Assembly (NCBI GenBank): GCA_947628205.1
Contig: CANQYX010000008.1
Location: forward strand, 1 to 37,409
DNA length: 37,409 bases
Direction of reading: 5' to 3'
Source of the DNA: an uncultured Clostridia bacterium
GTDB lineage: Bacteria; Bacillota; Clostridia; Christensenellales; UBA1242
This document shows, piece after piece, positions 8,367 through 17,316 of the stretch. Every line of letters begins with the position of its first letter. The first letter of the stretch is position 1. A program made the translations under genes and the position numbers. Below the pieces are notes generated by a model. It saw only the letters and a list, made by a program, of their open reading frames with translations, searched no databases and had not been told where the DNA came from.

Positions 8367-9086
8367 ATGAAAAAATCAAACGCAGAACGATTTATAGAAG
8401 CATATAACCAAATTGATTACAGTTTGCGCACAATTTATGATTTTAAACGTAGCATGAGTTTTAGCGACGTTGTTAGAAGAAGTGTGGTGTTAAATTCAGT
8501 TGTTAGAAAATATGAAGAAGATTTAATTGATTTTGGGCGTTTGCGCAACGCAATAATTCATCAAGGCAACAACCATTTCACAATTGCAGAGCCACATGAT
8601 GATATTGTGGATAAAATTGAAAAGCTTTCCGCTTTAATTGCCGAACCGCCAAAAGCTATTGATAGGGTTGGCAAAAAAGAGGTTATAACAATCAATTATG
8701 ACATGAGCATAAAGTCAGCCATGGAATTGATTGGCAGAAGTGGCTTTTCAAATTTGCCTATTTATAAAGCGGAAACTTTAATTGGAATTTTAAATGCAAG
8801 GAAGTTGCTTGGCGTGTTGGGCAATAAGTTGGCAGAAGGGGTAAATTTGCAAGAGTATATAACAAACACAACTGTCAATTCGGTAATTGCCGATATGGGC
8901 GAGGATTATTATTTTATGCTTGCCGACCCAGACATTTCAATCGATCAGGCCATGAACGCTTTTGAAAATAACCGCAAATTGTTAATTATCCTTATAACAA
9001 AAAATGGCAAGGATACAGGCAAACCATTGGGGGTTATTTCTTCAGCGGACATTATTGACATGAAAAAGATTTTGGACGTTTATTAA
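8367..9086 (+). CDS. CBS-domain protein with N-terminal HEPN-like helical domain
   Basis: AGGAG before ATG 8367; N-term ...DFGRLRNAIIHQGNN (R-x4-H, HEPN-like); C-term paired CBS-like repeats (MSIKSAMELIGRSGFSNLPIY..., DISIDQAMNAFENNRKLLIILI...GVISSADIIDM). Confidence 0.7.
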   Translation: MKKSNAERFIEAYNQIDYSLRTIYDFKRSMSFSDVVRRSVVLNSVVRKYEEDLIDFGRLRNAIIHQGNNHFTIAEPHDDIVDKIEKLSALIAEPPKAIDRVGKKEVITINYDMSIKSAMELIGRSGFSNLPIYKAETLIGILNARKLLGVLGNKLAEGVNLQEYITNTTVNSVIADMGEDYYFMLADPDISIDQAMNAFENNRKLLIILITKNGKDTGKPLGVISSADIIDMKKILDVY

Positions 9087-9104
9087 AATTTTTAAAGAAA
9101 ATAT

Positions 9105-9950
9105 ATGAAAATAGCAACAGGTTGGAACAATTATGAAGTTTTAAAAACAGCAAATGGCGAGAAGTTAGAGCGTATTGCTGGTTTTACTTTTTTGCGGCCA
9201 GACCCGCAAGTTATTTGGAACACGGATGTGAATTTAAATTCGGATGTTGACGCATATTATAAACGAACTGAAAATAAATCTGGCGAATGGAAATTTAGCA
9301 AAAATTTTGAAAAAAATTTAATAGTTACTCGCAAAAACTTAAAATTTCATGTAGAACCAATGAGTTTTAAGCACATCTGCTTGTTCCCCGAGCAGGCAGT
9401 AAACTGGGACATGATGATGGATTTAATAAAATCCTCCGCACGAGAAATAAAGGTGTTAAATCTGTTTGCCTACACCGGCGGCGCAAGCATTGCATGCGCA
9501 AGTGCGGGTGCAAAAGTTACGCATGTGGATTCTGCAAAATCTATGATAGATATTGCCAAAATTAATGCAGAATTAAACGGAATTAAAGATATTCGTTTTA
9601 TTCAAGACGATTGCACAAAATTCATTGAGCGCGAAATTCGGCGAGGCAACTTTTACGATGCAATTATTATGGACCCACCTTCATTTGGGCGCGGGCCAAA
9701 AGGCGAAACTTGGAAAATTGAAACAGATATATTTAATTTTGTTTCGCTTTGTAAAAAAGTTTTATCCAAAACCCCACTTTTCGTGCTAATTAACAGTTAT
9801 ACCACTGGTTTGCAACCAATGGTTATGGCAAATATTTTAAATGCAACAATTTCAGGCGGAAAAACCGATTGTTACGAAATTGGTTTGCCCACAAAAGAAA
9901 AGGGCATCGTTCTGCCTTGTGGATGCAGCGCAATTAAAATATTTAATTAA
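9105..9950 (+). CDS. Class I SAM-dependent methyltransferase (RlmI/RlmK-like rRNA methyltransferase family)
   Basis: KVLNLFAYTGGASIACASAGAKVTHVDSAKSMIDIAKINAELNG...YDAIIMDPPSFGRGPKGETWKI. Confidence 0.85.
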   Translation: MKIATGWNNYEVLKTANGEKLERIAGFTFLRPDPQVIWNTDVNLNSDVDAYYKRTENKSGEWKFSKNFEKNLIVTRKNLKFHVEPMSFKHICLFPEQAVNWDMMMDLIKSSAREIKVLNLFAYTGGASIACASAGAKVTHVDSAKSMIDIAKINAELNGIKDIRFIQDDCTKFIEREIRRGNFYDAIIMDPPSFGRGPKGETWKIETDIFNFVSLCKKVLSKTPLFVLINSYTTGLQPMVMANILNATISGGKTDCYEIGLPTKEKGIVLPCGCSAIKIFN

Positions 9951-10039
9951 TTTTTATAAAAAACATTATTTTTTGTTAAAAAATACCGTTTTTTTGTTAA
10001 AAATTCTATAAAAATTGCAAAATTTAAAAGAGAGAACAA

Positions 10040-10738
10040 ATGATAGAACTAAATATTGTTTATGAAGATAATCATGTTGTTGTGGTGGTTAAACCACATA
10101 ATGTTTCTGTTCAGGAAGACAAAAGCAAAGATGACGACATGTTAAACATTATAAAAAATTATATAAAAGTTAGGGATAACAAGCCGGGGCGAGTGTTTTT
10201 GGGCTTGGTGCATAGGCTGGATAGGGTAACTGGCGGATTAATGGTTTTTGCAAAAACCAGCAAAGCGGCCTCCCGTTTGTCTAGCGAACTTAAAGAAAAC
10301 CAGCTTAAAAAGCACTATTTGTGTGTAATAAATGGCAAACCTCAACAGGCACAAGATAAACTAACCACCTATTTAAAAAAGGATGAAAAAACCAACACTG
10401 TTTATATTGCACCGCAATCTGAAAACGGGGCTAAAGAAGCTTCGTTAGAATATCAAATTGTTGCAACAAAACAAAATTTATCGCTAGTTAAAGTTAATTT
10501 AATAACTGGTAGGAGCCATCAAATACGCGTGCAAATGGCAAAGCAACTTAATTGCCCAATTTATGCCGATTTTAAATATGGCGACAAAACGCATAAAGGT
10601 AATTTGTGCTTATGGTCGTATGAACTAACGTTCATTCATCCCACCACTAAGCAAAATTTAAGGTTTGTTGCTTCGCCAGAATTTAAAAATTCTGGGTTTA
10701 AATTTTTTGAAGAAGATATAGAAAAATTAATAAAATAA
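10040..10738 (+). CDS. RluA-family pseudouridine synthase
   Basis: LVHRLDRVTGGLMVFAKTSKAASRLS (catalytic HRLDxxTSG-like motif), LITGRSHQIRVQMA. Confidence 0.93.
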   Translation: MIELNIVYEDNHVVVVVKPHNVSVQEDKSKDDDMLNIIKNYIKVRDNKPGRVFLGLVHRLDRVTGGLMVFAKTSKAASRLSSELKENQLKKHYLCVINGKPQQAQDKLTTYLKKDEKTNTVYIAPQSENGAKEASLEYQIVATKQNLSLVKVNLITGRSHQIRVQMAKQLNCPIYADFKYGDKTHKGNLCLWSYELTFIHPTTKQNLRFVASPEFKNSGFKFFEEDIEKLIK

Positions 10739-10746
10739 AAAAATTT

Positions 10747-10790
10747 ACGCCAAAAAACATAAAAAAGTTTAAAATTTTGGCGTTTTTTAT
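10747..10790 (+). terminator. Rho-independent terminator
   Basis: ACGCCAAAA ... TTTTGGCGT followed by TTTTT. Confidence 0.6.
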
Positions 10791-10971
10791 TGTTTTTTAA
10801 AAATTTTTTGCAAATTTTTAAAATTTTAACACAAATTGGCAGAATTGACTCAAAAAACTGCCAAAAAAATTTTTTAAAAAACTTTTTAAAAAGGTATTGA
10901 CACAAGCCAAATTTCGTGTTAAAACTATGCAAATCTTACAATAAAGTTTGTTGGATTTTTAAAGGAGAAAT

Positions 10972-12477
10972 ATGAATAAATTAGCGGTGTTTCAATTAGA
11001 TATTAATGATATTAAATTGACAATATATAAATACACACCAAATGGCTTTTTTACAATTGACGAACAGATTGTGGAGCCAATAAAATTAACGCAAGATATG
11101 TCTAGGGATGGCTATATTAAACCGTCTCGCATTCAAGAGACAATTGCAATTTTAAAAAATTTTAGAAAAATTGTTGATGGGCAAAAAATCGAAACCCACA
11201 TATGTTATGCCGACCCTATTATCGCCACAGCGCGCAATCAAATTGCGTTTTTAGACGAAGTGTATAAAACAGTTTCGCTTTATTTTAAAGTGCTTAGTTA
11301 CGACGAGCAAATTCAAGCGCTTCATAGTGCGGTTTTATATTCATTTTCAATGACGCGCGGCGTTGTTATAAACATTGCGGATTACACAACGCAAATTATC
11401 AAGTTTAACAGGCGAATAATTAACAATAGTGTAACCCTTCCTTTTGGCATGGTAAATTTGCTTGAACAGGTTGAAAAGTTGCCAATGGATAAACGCATGG
11501 ACAAAATTGAAGAGCTTGTTACCAAAGAGGTTAAAAAGCTTGATTGGTTAAAATCGCTTGACGAGGAAAGCGAATTTATTGGTGTTGGAGAAGTTTTTGA
11601 GGCACTTGGCAAACTTTCTCGCAAATCAACTCATTATCCATTAGACGTTGCTCACAACTACGAAATCACAACCGACAGTTTTAAAAATGTATATAACTTA
11701 ATTCATGCGCTGGATTTAGATAAAGCCAAAAAACTTAAAGGCGTTTCCGACCTTCGCGCAGATTTGCTTGCAATTGGCATAGCAATTTCTAAGGTGATGT
11801 TTAATGAATTTGTGCGTCATGGTGTAAAGGTTTCAACAAACAGCGAAATGTATGGCATTGTTGCCAAAAGTTTGCTTGGGCAAACGGGCGAAAAGCCGCT
11901 GTTGGACATTCTAGGTTATTCACTCAGCTCAATTAATGAATTTTATCCAACCAATGTGAATGCGGATAGCAATTATGCGGTTGCAGTTATTTTATATAAG
12001 CAATTAAAAGTGCTTCACAGACTAACTCGCCCTTATGTTAAAGTTTTGCGCATCGCTGCAAGTTTGTGCATGGCAGGCAAGCGCATCGGTTATGAAAATT
12101 ATATAAAGAACAACTTCCCAGTTATTTTAAATTGTGGCATCTATGGTGCAACTCATCGTGAAATTGTTTTAGCTGCCTTTGTTGCTGCTAGCCAAAAGGT
12201 GGACGATTTCAGCTTGAGCGAGTGGGTGAGATATAAAGATTTGGTTAACGAAGAAGATATAGATGCCGTTAAAAAGCTTGCGGTAATTATTAAAATGGCA
12301 ACCATGCTTAATGTTACAAACGCAAATTCGGTTAAAGATATTTCGTGCGACATTTTAGGTGATACAGTCATTTTAAAAACCGAAGTTGAGCGAGATGCAA
12401 CGCTTGAAATTAGCCAAGCCATGTCTTGTGCCAGCGATTTTAGAAAGGTGTTTGGCAAAAACTTGCAAATTTTGTAA
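10972..12477 (+). CDS. Ppx/GppA-like phosphatase family protein (divergent)
   Basis: N-terminal actin/ASKHA-like fold residues (ADPIIATARNQIAFLDEV..., SMTRGVVINIADYTTQIIKF...LPFGMVNL) in Ppx/GppA-like arrangement; TTGACA upstream and AAAGGAG SD. Confidence 0.65.
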   Translation: MNKLAVFQLDINDIKLTIYKYTPNGFFTIDEQIVEPIKLTQDMSRDGYIKPSRIQETIAILKNFRKIVDGQKIETHICYADPIIATARNQIAFLDEVYKTVSLYFKVLSYDEQIQALHSAVLYSFSMTRGVVINIADYTTQIIKFNRRIINNSVTLPFGMVNLLEQVEKLPMDKRMDKIEELVTKEVKKLDWLKSLDEESEFIGVGEVFEALGKLSRKSTHYPLDVAHNYEITTDSFKNVYNLIHALDLDKAKKLKGVSDLRADLLAIGIAISKVMFNEFVRHGVKVSTNSEMYGIVAKSLLGQTGEKPLLDILGYSLSSINEFYPTNVNADSNYAVAVILYKQLKVLHRLTRPYVKVLRIAASLCMAGKRIGYENYIKNNFPVILNCGIYGATHREIVLAAFVAASQKVDDFSLSEWVRYKDLVNEEDIDAVKKLAVIIKMATMLNVTNANSVKDISCDILGDTVILKTEVERDATLEISQAMSCASDFRKVFGKNLQIL

Positions 12478-12507
12478 AATTATGTTAAACTAAATTTGAG
12501 GGGAAAT

Positions 12508-13503
12508 ATGTTTAATGTGGATTTGGCGATAAAGTTTGGCAGCAATGAAATTATAATTTTTAGAAAGGGCTTTGGCATTATTGCAAAAGAACCGGCCTAT
12601 TTGGCTGTGGTGGAAACGGGCAGCAAACTTAAAGTTAAGGCGGTGGGCAAGGATGCCGAATGTCTTTTTATGGGCAAAGCCAACAATGTTACAATTTATC
12701 AGCCAATTAAAAACAGCGAAATTGTCAACGAAAAAATGGCAACAATTCTGCTTGAAACAATAATAAAAAACACAATAAGAGACAGGTTCTTGTTAACTCA
12801 CCTAAATGCGCTTGTGGCAGTGCCTTGTGCGTTAAATCAAAAGCAACTGGCGCTGTTAAAACGCGTGTTGCAGCAGTGCGGTGTGGGCAAAGTTACATTT
12901 GTGCAAAACAGCGTGTGCGCACGCGCCAATTTGGAGTTAGATTCTCACGCGCATTTAATGGTTGTTGACATTGGCAAATATATAACCGACATTTCAGTTT
13001 TAACCGAACATAGTTTTGATTTCGGCAGAATGTATTTCATTGGTGGCGAGGATATGGATAAAAGCATAACCACTTTTATTGCGGATAACCACAATTTAAC
13101 CGTGTCAGATTTAACAAGCGAAAATGCCAAAAACGAAGTTGCATCGCTGTATGATAGGGATTTATACTCAACCGAATATATAGGCATTGATGAAAATGAT
13201 AAATTCATTCGCCACAACATTACTGCTAACGAAGTGCGTGTGGCAATACAAAATGTGTATGATAAAATTTTTGAATTAATAAAAAATATTTTGGCAGGTT
13301 TAGATAAAGACATTGCCGCAGACATTTATAACACTGGCATAATGTTCGTTGGTGGTGCAAGTTCAATTGCCGGGCTTTACGAATATGCTAAAAAGAAATT
13401 GGACATTCCAATCATCATGCCAGAAAACACTAAAGATTGTGTAATTTTGGGTGCAGGCAAATTGCTAAGCACGGATAAAGAATTTTTAAAAATTGAGTTA
13501 TAA
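12508..13503 (+). CDS. mreB: MreB-like actin homologue
   Basis: MFNVDLAIKFGSNEIIIFRKGFGIIAKEPAYLAV..., LMVVDIGKYITDISVL, GGEDMDKSI, NTGIMFVGGASSIAGLYEY; SD GAGGGG before ATG 12508; upstream of minD as in the Bacillus mre-min cluster. Confidence 0.8.
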   Translation: MFNVDLAIKFGSNEIIIFRKGFGIIAKEPAYLAVVETGSKLKVKAVGKDAECLFMGKANNVTIYQPIKNSEIVNEKMATILLETIIKNTIRDRFLLTHLNALVAVPCALNQKQLALLKRVLQQCGVGKVTFVQNSVCARANLELDSHAHLMVVDIGKYITDISVLTEHSFDFGRMYFIGGEDMDKSITTFIADNHNLTVSDLTSENAKNEVASLYDRDLYSTEYIGIDENDKFIRHNITANEVRVAIQNVYDKIFELIKNILAGLDKDIAADIYNTGIMFVGGASSIAGLYEYAKKKLDIPIIMPENTKDCVILGAGKLLSTDKEFLKIEL

Positions 13504-13564
13504 AAATAAAAATTTTAAATTAAAAAATTTTAAAATTTAACATAAAAAAACTAAAAAACATTAA

Positions 13565-13592
13565 AAAATTGCAAATTTTTGCAATTTTTTTT
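13565..13592 (+). terminator. Probable rho-independent terminator
   Basis: AAATTGCAAATTTTTGCAATTTTTTTTG. Confidence 0.5.
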
Positions 13593-13787
13593 GTGGTTTT
13601 ATTAAATTTTATTAAATTTTTTGATTTTAAATTTATTTTTTTGTTACTTTTTTCACGAAAAAAATAACGCAAAAAAGTAAGTCAAAAAATAAAAGCACTA
13701 ATTTTGGCGAATTTAAAATTTTATATTTGTTTTGCTTTAATGCAAAATTTTTTTATGTTAAATTGTTTCAAATTTAAAGGGGGTTAA

Positions 13788-14579
13788 ATGGCACGAGTAA
13801 TTGTAATAACTTCTGGCAAAGGTGGGGTGGGCAAAACCACAATAACCGCCAACCTTGGCATGCACTTAGCAAGCAAAAATAACCGAGTCTGTTTAATTGA
13901 TATGGACATTGGGCTTAACAATCTAGATGTAGTTATGAACATGGAAGATAGAGTGGTCTACAATATGCTAGATGTGATTGAACATCGCTGCCGCGTTAAA
14001 GAAGCACTTGTGCAGGACAACACTTTTCCACTTTTATTTTTGCTTTCAAGCGGTGGGTTAAACCAAAATTTGACGATAACCCTTTCGCAAATTAAGGCGG
14101 TTATAAGTGAATTGCACCCAACTTTCGATTACATATTAATTGATTGCCCAGCTGGCATTGACGCTGGCTTTAAACGTGCGGTCAGTTTGGCTGAAGAAGC
14201 GTTGGTGGTAACCACGCCGCACCTATCCAGTTTGCGCGATGCGGATAAGGTTATAACCATCCTTACAAGTTACAACATAACAAGCAAACGCTTTGTAATT
14301 AATCGCGCGCGTGGTGATTTAATTCAAGATAAACTCATGTTTGATGTGCACGACATTGGCAAAACACTTGGCATTGAATTTGGCGGCGTTATCCCGGATG
14401 ATGACCGCGTTTTAACCAACACAAGCGCAACAATTTCTAACAATAAATATGCATTAAACCGCGCGTTTGAAATTTTAACAAACAACATAATAACGGGCGG
14501 AAAAAAGTTGTTCGATTGCACATATAAATATCGCGGCTTTTTGGGCTCAATTAAAAAACTTTTAAAGAGAAAAGTTTAA
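13788..14579 (+). CDS. minD: Septum site-determining ATPase MinD
   Basis: VIVITSGKGGVGKTTITANLG deviant Walker A; C-terminal amphipathic tail GFLGSIKKLLKRKV. Confidence 0.93.
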   Translation: MARVIVITSGKGGVGKTTITANLGMHLASKNNRVCLIDMDIGLNNLDVVMNMEDRVVYNMLDVIEHRCRVKEALVQDNTFPLLFLLSSGGLNQNLTITLSQIKAVISELHPTFDYILIDCPAGIDAGFKRAVSLAEEALVVTTPHLSSLRDADKVITILTSYNITSKRFVINRARGDLIQDKLMFDVHDIGKTLGIEFGGVIPDDDRVLTNTSATISNNKYALNRAFEILTNNIITGGKKLFDCTYKYRGFLGSIKKLLKRKV

Positions 14580-14602
14580 CAAACTTTGTTTGTTTTATTT
14601 TA
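14579..14602 (+). terminator. Terminator-like hairpin after minD
   Basis: ACAAACTTTGTTTGTTTTATTTT. Confidence 0.45.
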
Positions 14603-14628
14603 ATTTTTTATTTTATATTACTTTTTAC

Positions 14629-14655
14629 GTTACTTTTTTTGTCAAAAAAAGTAAC
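14629..14655. repeat. Perfect 12-bp inverted repeat GTTACTTTTTTT-GTC-AAAAAAAGTAAC
   Basis: Read directly. Confidence 0.9.
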
Positions 14656-14710
14656 AAAAAAATAACTAAAAAATTTAAAAATCAATCAAAAATTACAAAA
14701 TATTGTTTGT

Positions 14711-14810
14711 GTCATTCTGAGCGAATGGGGTCCCCACAAGAACTTTGTTTGCTGTGGGGCTAAAGCGAAGAATCTAGATCCTTCGGCTCACTTCGTTCGC
14801 TCAGGATGAC
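14711..14810. repeat. GTCATYCTGAGCGAA inverted-repeat element between minD and minE
   Basis: GTCATTCTGAGCGAA (14711-14725) pairs with TTCGCTCAGGATGAC (14796-14810); internal CCCCACA/TGTGGGG and CGAAG/CTTCG hairpins. Confidence 0.85.
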
Positions 14811-14854
14811 AGGGTAACAATAAAATTAAAACAAAAACAAAAAAAAGGAGATTT

Positions 14855-15085
14855 ATGAACGATTTAAATAAGAGGTTAGATAACATAATTCAAAAGGACA
14901 AAGAGAATAATCCTAAATATTTAATTAATGTTATAAAGTCGGATTTTTACTATTTAATAAACAACTATTTTGAAGTGGATTTCAACGACATTGATGTTGA
15001 AATTTCGCTAGTCGATTCAGCCTATCAAATTGAAATTAAAACTAAAGGCGACAGGATTAAACTAATGAAAACAATCCCAAATTAA
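14855..15085 (+). CDS. minE: MinE-like cell division topological specificity factor
   Basis: KRLDNIIQKDKENNPKYLINVIKSDFYYLINNYFEVDFNDIDVEISL resembles MinE (KERLQIIVAERR...[29 protein letters not shown]); downstream of minD; AAAAGGAG SD. Confidence 0.8.
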   Translation: MNDLNKRLDNIIQKDKENNPKYLINVIKSDFYYLINNYFEVDFNDIDVEISLVDSAYQIEIKTKGDRIKLMKTIPN

Positions 15086-15107
15086 TACTAACCAAATTTT
15101 TTTAAGG

Positions 15108-15260
15108 TTGAGATTGCCACGACGTCACAAACTGCACTTTTGCTAGTTTGCTCGAAACTCGCAAACCTAAGCTTAAGTTTGTTTGTTCCTCTTCCCCCAC
15201 AAAACAACAAATTGTTTTGTGGGGGACTCCGAGATGGCGATTTTCGCTCGCAATGACAAG
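15108..15260. repeat. Multi-hairpin intergenic repeat element
   Basis: Includes perfect 14-bp hairpin CCCCCACAAAACAA-CAAA-TTGTTTTGTGGGGG (15194-15225) and near-palindrome AAACCTAAGCTTAAGTTT; ends CTCGCAATGAC. Confidence 0.75.
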
Positions 15261-15359
15261 GAAAATCGGTAAATATCTTTCAACATTTTAGGCAATTAAC
15301 AGCATGATTTAAAATTGTATTTTAGTTATAATGCTAACCTAAAAAAAATATCTTAATAT

Positions 15360-16154
15360 ATGAAAAAATTTAAGGTCGGGGCAAGCCTAATTTTGCTGGT
15401 TGCAATTTGCTTGGTGTTTAAAAATTTTTTGCTGCTTTTAAACTATTTTTTTGCCCTAATTTTGCACGAACTTGCCCACCTTTTTGTTGCTACCGCACGC
15501 GGATATAAGTTGAAACAATTGCGGTTGGACATGTTTGGTTTGTCGCTTTCGTTAGACGAAAAAATTGCGGATAAAGATGCGTTTGCAATTAACCTCGCCG
15601 GACCGCTTTTTAACCTGGTTTTGTGCGTTATTTGTGTGGCTTGCTATTGGCTTGTGCCCGAGAGTTATTACTATCTAAATTTGTTTTGCATATCCAACCT
15701 TTGCTTGGCAATTTTCAACCTGCTGCCAATCTATCCGCTGGACGGCGGCAAAATTTTCCGTTCAATTTTTAAAAATGAAAAAACATATCTTAAAACCGAC
15801 CTAATTTTGCGCATAACGCTTTGCGTTTTGTTTGCCGCACTGTTCGTTTTCAGTTGCTTTAACAACATAAATTTCTTTTACATTTTAATGTCAATATTTT
15901 TGCTTACAAGCAAGCCAAACCGCGAGCCGACAGTTTCTGTTTTCAAAACTGCCAAAGAAAAGGATTTTTCAAAAATTGTGCTAATAAAAGTTAACGAAAA
16001 CAACACAATTTTTGACCTATTAAAACGCATAAAACGCGCGCACTACACAATTTTTTATTGCAACACCACTAAAACGCATTATTTAGACGAAGATGGGTTA
16101 ATCAATCTATCTTTAACCAAGCCATTAAACTGCCAATTGAAGCAAATTCTATAA
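15360..16154 (+). CDS. spoIVFB: M50-family intramembrane metalloprotease, SpoIVFB-like
   Basis: LILHELAHLFVA (HExxH), NLLPIYPLDGGKIFRSI (NPxDG-like motif), multiple TM segments; directly upstream of rplU as in Bacillus. Confidence 0.82.
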   Translation: MKKFKVGASLILLVAICLVFKNFLLLLNYFFALILHELAHLFVATARGYKLKQLRLDMFGLSLSLDEKIADKDAFAINLAGPLFNLVLCVICVACYWLVPESYYYLNLFCISNLCLAIFNLLPIYPLDGGKIFRSIFKNEKTYLKTDLILRITLCVLFAALFVFSCFNNINFFYILMSIFLLTSKPNREPTVSVFKTAKEKDFSKIVLIKVNENNTIFDLLKRIKRAHYTIFYCNTTKTHYLDEDGLINLSLTKPLNCQLKQIL

Positions 16155-16192
16155 CTTAATTATTAATATTAATAAAAATTGCAAAAACCGGT

Positions 16193-16222
16193 TGACAAAT
16201 GTTTTGGTTTATGATATAATGC
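16193..16222 (+). promoter_or_regulatory. Sigma-A promoter of rplU operon
   Basis: TTGACA AATGTTTTGGTTTATGA TATAAT: consensus boxes, 17-bp spacer. Confidence 0.85.
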
Positions 16223-16224
16223 AA

Positions 16225-16345
16225 AGCGTAGTACCACATTGAAAAGGTTTAAAATGTTTTGGTAAACTCAATTTTTTGCTTAATTTATGTTAATTTAAAA
16301 ACCAAAAAATACCTTAAGAGTGAGTCTTTATAGGAGGTAACTAGT
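16225..16345 (+). ncRNA. rplU 5' leader, possible L21 autoregulatory leader
   Basis: ~120 nt between consensus promoter and ATG, ending TAGGAGGTAACTAGT; complementary segments AAGGT...TACCTT. Assignment mainly positional. Confidence 0.35.
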
Positions 16346-16651
16346 ATGTACGCAATCGCAAATATTTCGGGCAAGCAATACAAAGTGCAGGTTAACGACA
16401 CCGTTTTGGTGGATAGATTGTCGGCAGAAGTTGGCGAAGAATTAACTTTCCCAGTGCTTATGATTGTTGACGGCGAAAAAGTTAAAACAGGCAGCCCAGT
16501 TGTTAAAGATTGTGTGGTTAAGGCTAAAGTTTTGGCGCATGTTCAGGACAAGAAAATTACAGTTTTCAAATACAAAGCCAAAAAGAACGAGCGCAAAAAA
16601 CAAGGTCATCGTCAACCATACACAAAAATTGCAATAGTAAGTATAGGTTAA
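16346..16651 (+). CDS. rplU: 50S ribosomal protein L21
   Basis: MYAIANISGKQYKVQVNDTVLVDRL...YKAKKNERKKQGHRQPYTKIAI. Confidence 0.97.
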   Translation: MYAIANISGKQYKVQVNDTVLVDRLSAEVGEELTFPVLMIVDGEKVKTGSPVVKDCVVKAKVLAHVQDKKITVFKYKAKKNERKKQGHRQPYTKIAIVSIG

Positions 16652-16653
16652 TA

Positions 16654-16980
16654 ATGATTAACATTTCAATTTTTAAAAAAAATTCGCAAATCGTAACCAT
16701 TGAGGTGGTCGGGCATTCCGGCTATGCGGAAAGCGGGAAAGACATTGTTTGCAGCGCGGTTTCGTCAATAACTGAAACGGCAGCGCTTGGGCTTGAAAAT
16801 GTGCTAAATTTGGCGGCAGACATTGTTGTGGACGAAAAAACTCCGCTTTTAAAAATAGATTTATCCGCTTTAAGCGCAAGCGAAATTAAAAAAGCGCAAA
16901 CCATTATGCAAACCGCATATTTGGGGCTTAAAGAGGTGGCAAGTGGTTACAAAAAATATATCAAAATAAAGGAGAAATAA
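16654..16980 (+). CDS. prp: Ribosomal-processing cysteine protease Prp (YsxB)
   Basis: [33 protein letters not shown] (catalytic H and C); between rplU and rpmA. Confidence 0.93.
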   Translation: MINISIFKKNSQIVTIEVVGHSGYAESGKDIVCSAVSSITETAALGLENVLNLAADIVVDEKTPLLKIDLSALSASEIKKAQTIMQTAYLGLKEVASGYKKYIKIKEK

Positions 16981-16981
16981 G

Positions 16982-17275
16982 ATGTTGTTTAATATTCAGT
17001 TATTCGCTCACAAAAAGGGCGGCGGCAGCACCAAAAACGGCAGAGATAGTGAATCTAAGCGCCTTGGCGTTAAAACTGGCGATGGTCAGTTCGTTAAAGC
17101 TGGTTCAATTCTTGTTCGCCAACGCGGCACAAAAATCTATCCAAGCGAAAATGTTGGCTGCGGCACAGATTACACCTTGTTTGCATTAACCGATGGCGTT
17201 GTTCGTTTTAAAGTTGACGGCAGAGGCAGAAAGGTGGCAACAATAGAGCAAAAAGCAGAAAAAAAGGCAAATTAG
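16982..17275 (+). CDS. rpmA: 50S ribosomal protein L27 with cleavable N-terminal extension
   Basis: [61 protein letters not shown]. Confidence 0.97.
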   Translation: MLFNIQLFAHKKGGGSTKNGRDSESKRLGVKTGDGQFVKAGSILVRQRGTKIYPSENVGCGTDYTLFALTDGVVRFKVDGRGRKVATIEQKAEKKAN

Positions 17276-17287
17276 TTGCCTTTTTTT
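17266..17287 (+). terminator. Rho-independent terminator overlapping rpmA stop
   Basis: GGCAA-ATTAG-TTGCC-TTTTTTT; the TAG stop lies in the loop. Confidence 0.8.
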
Positions 17288-17316
17288 GTTGCAAAATTTG
17301 GTGTTGAGAGTTGATT

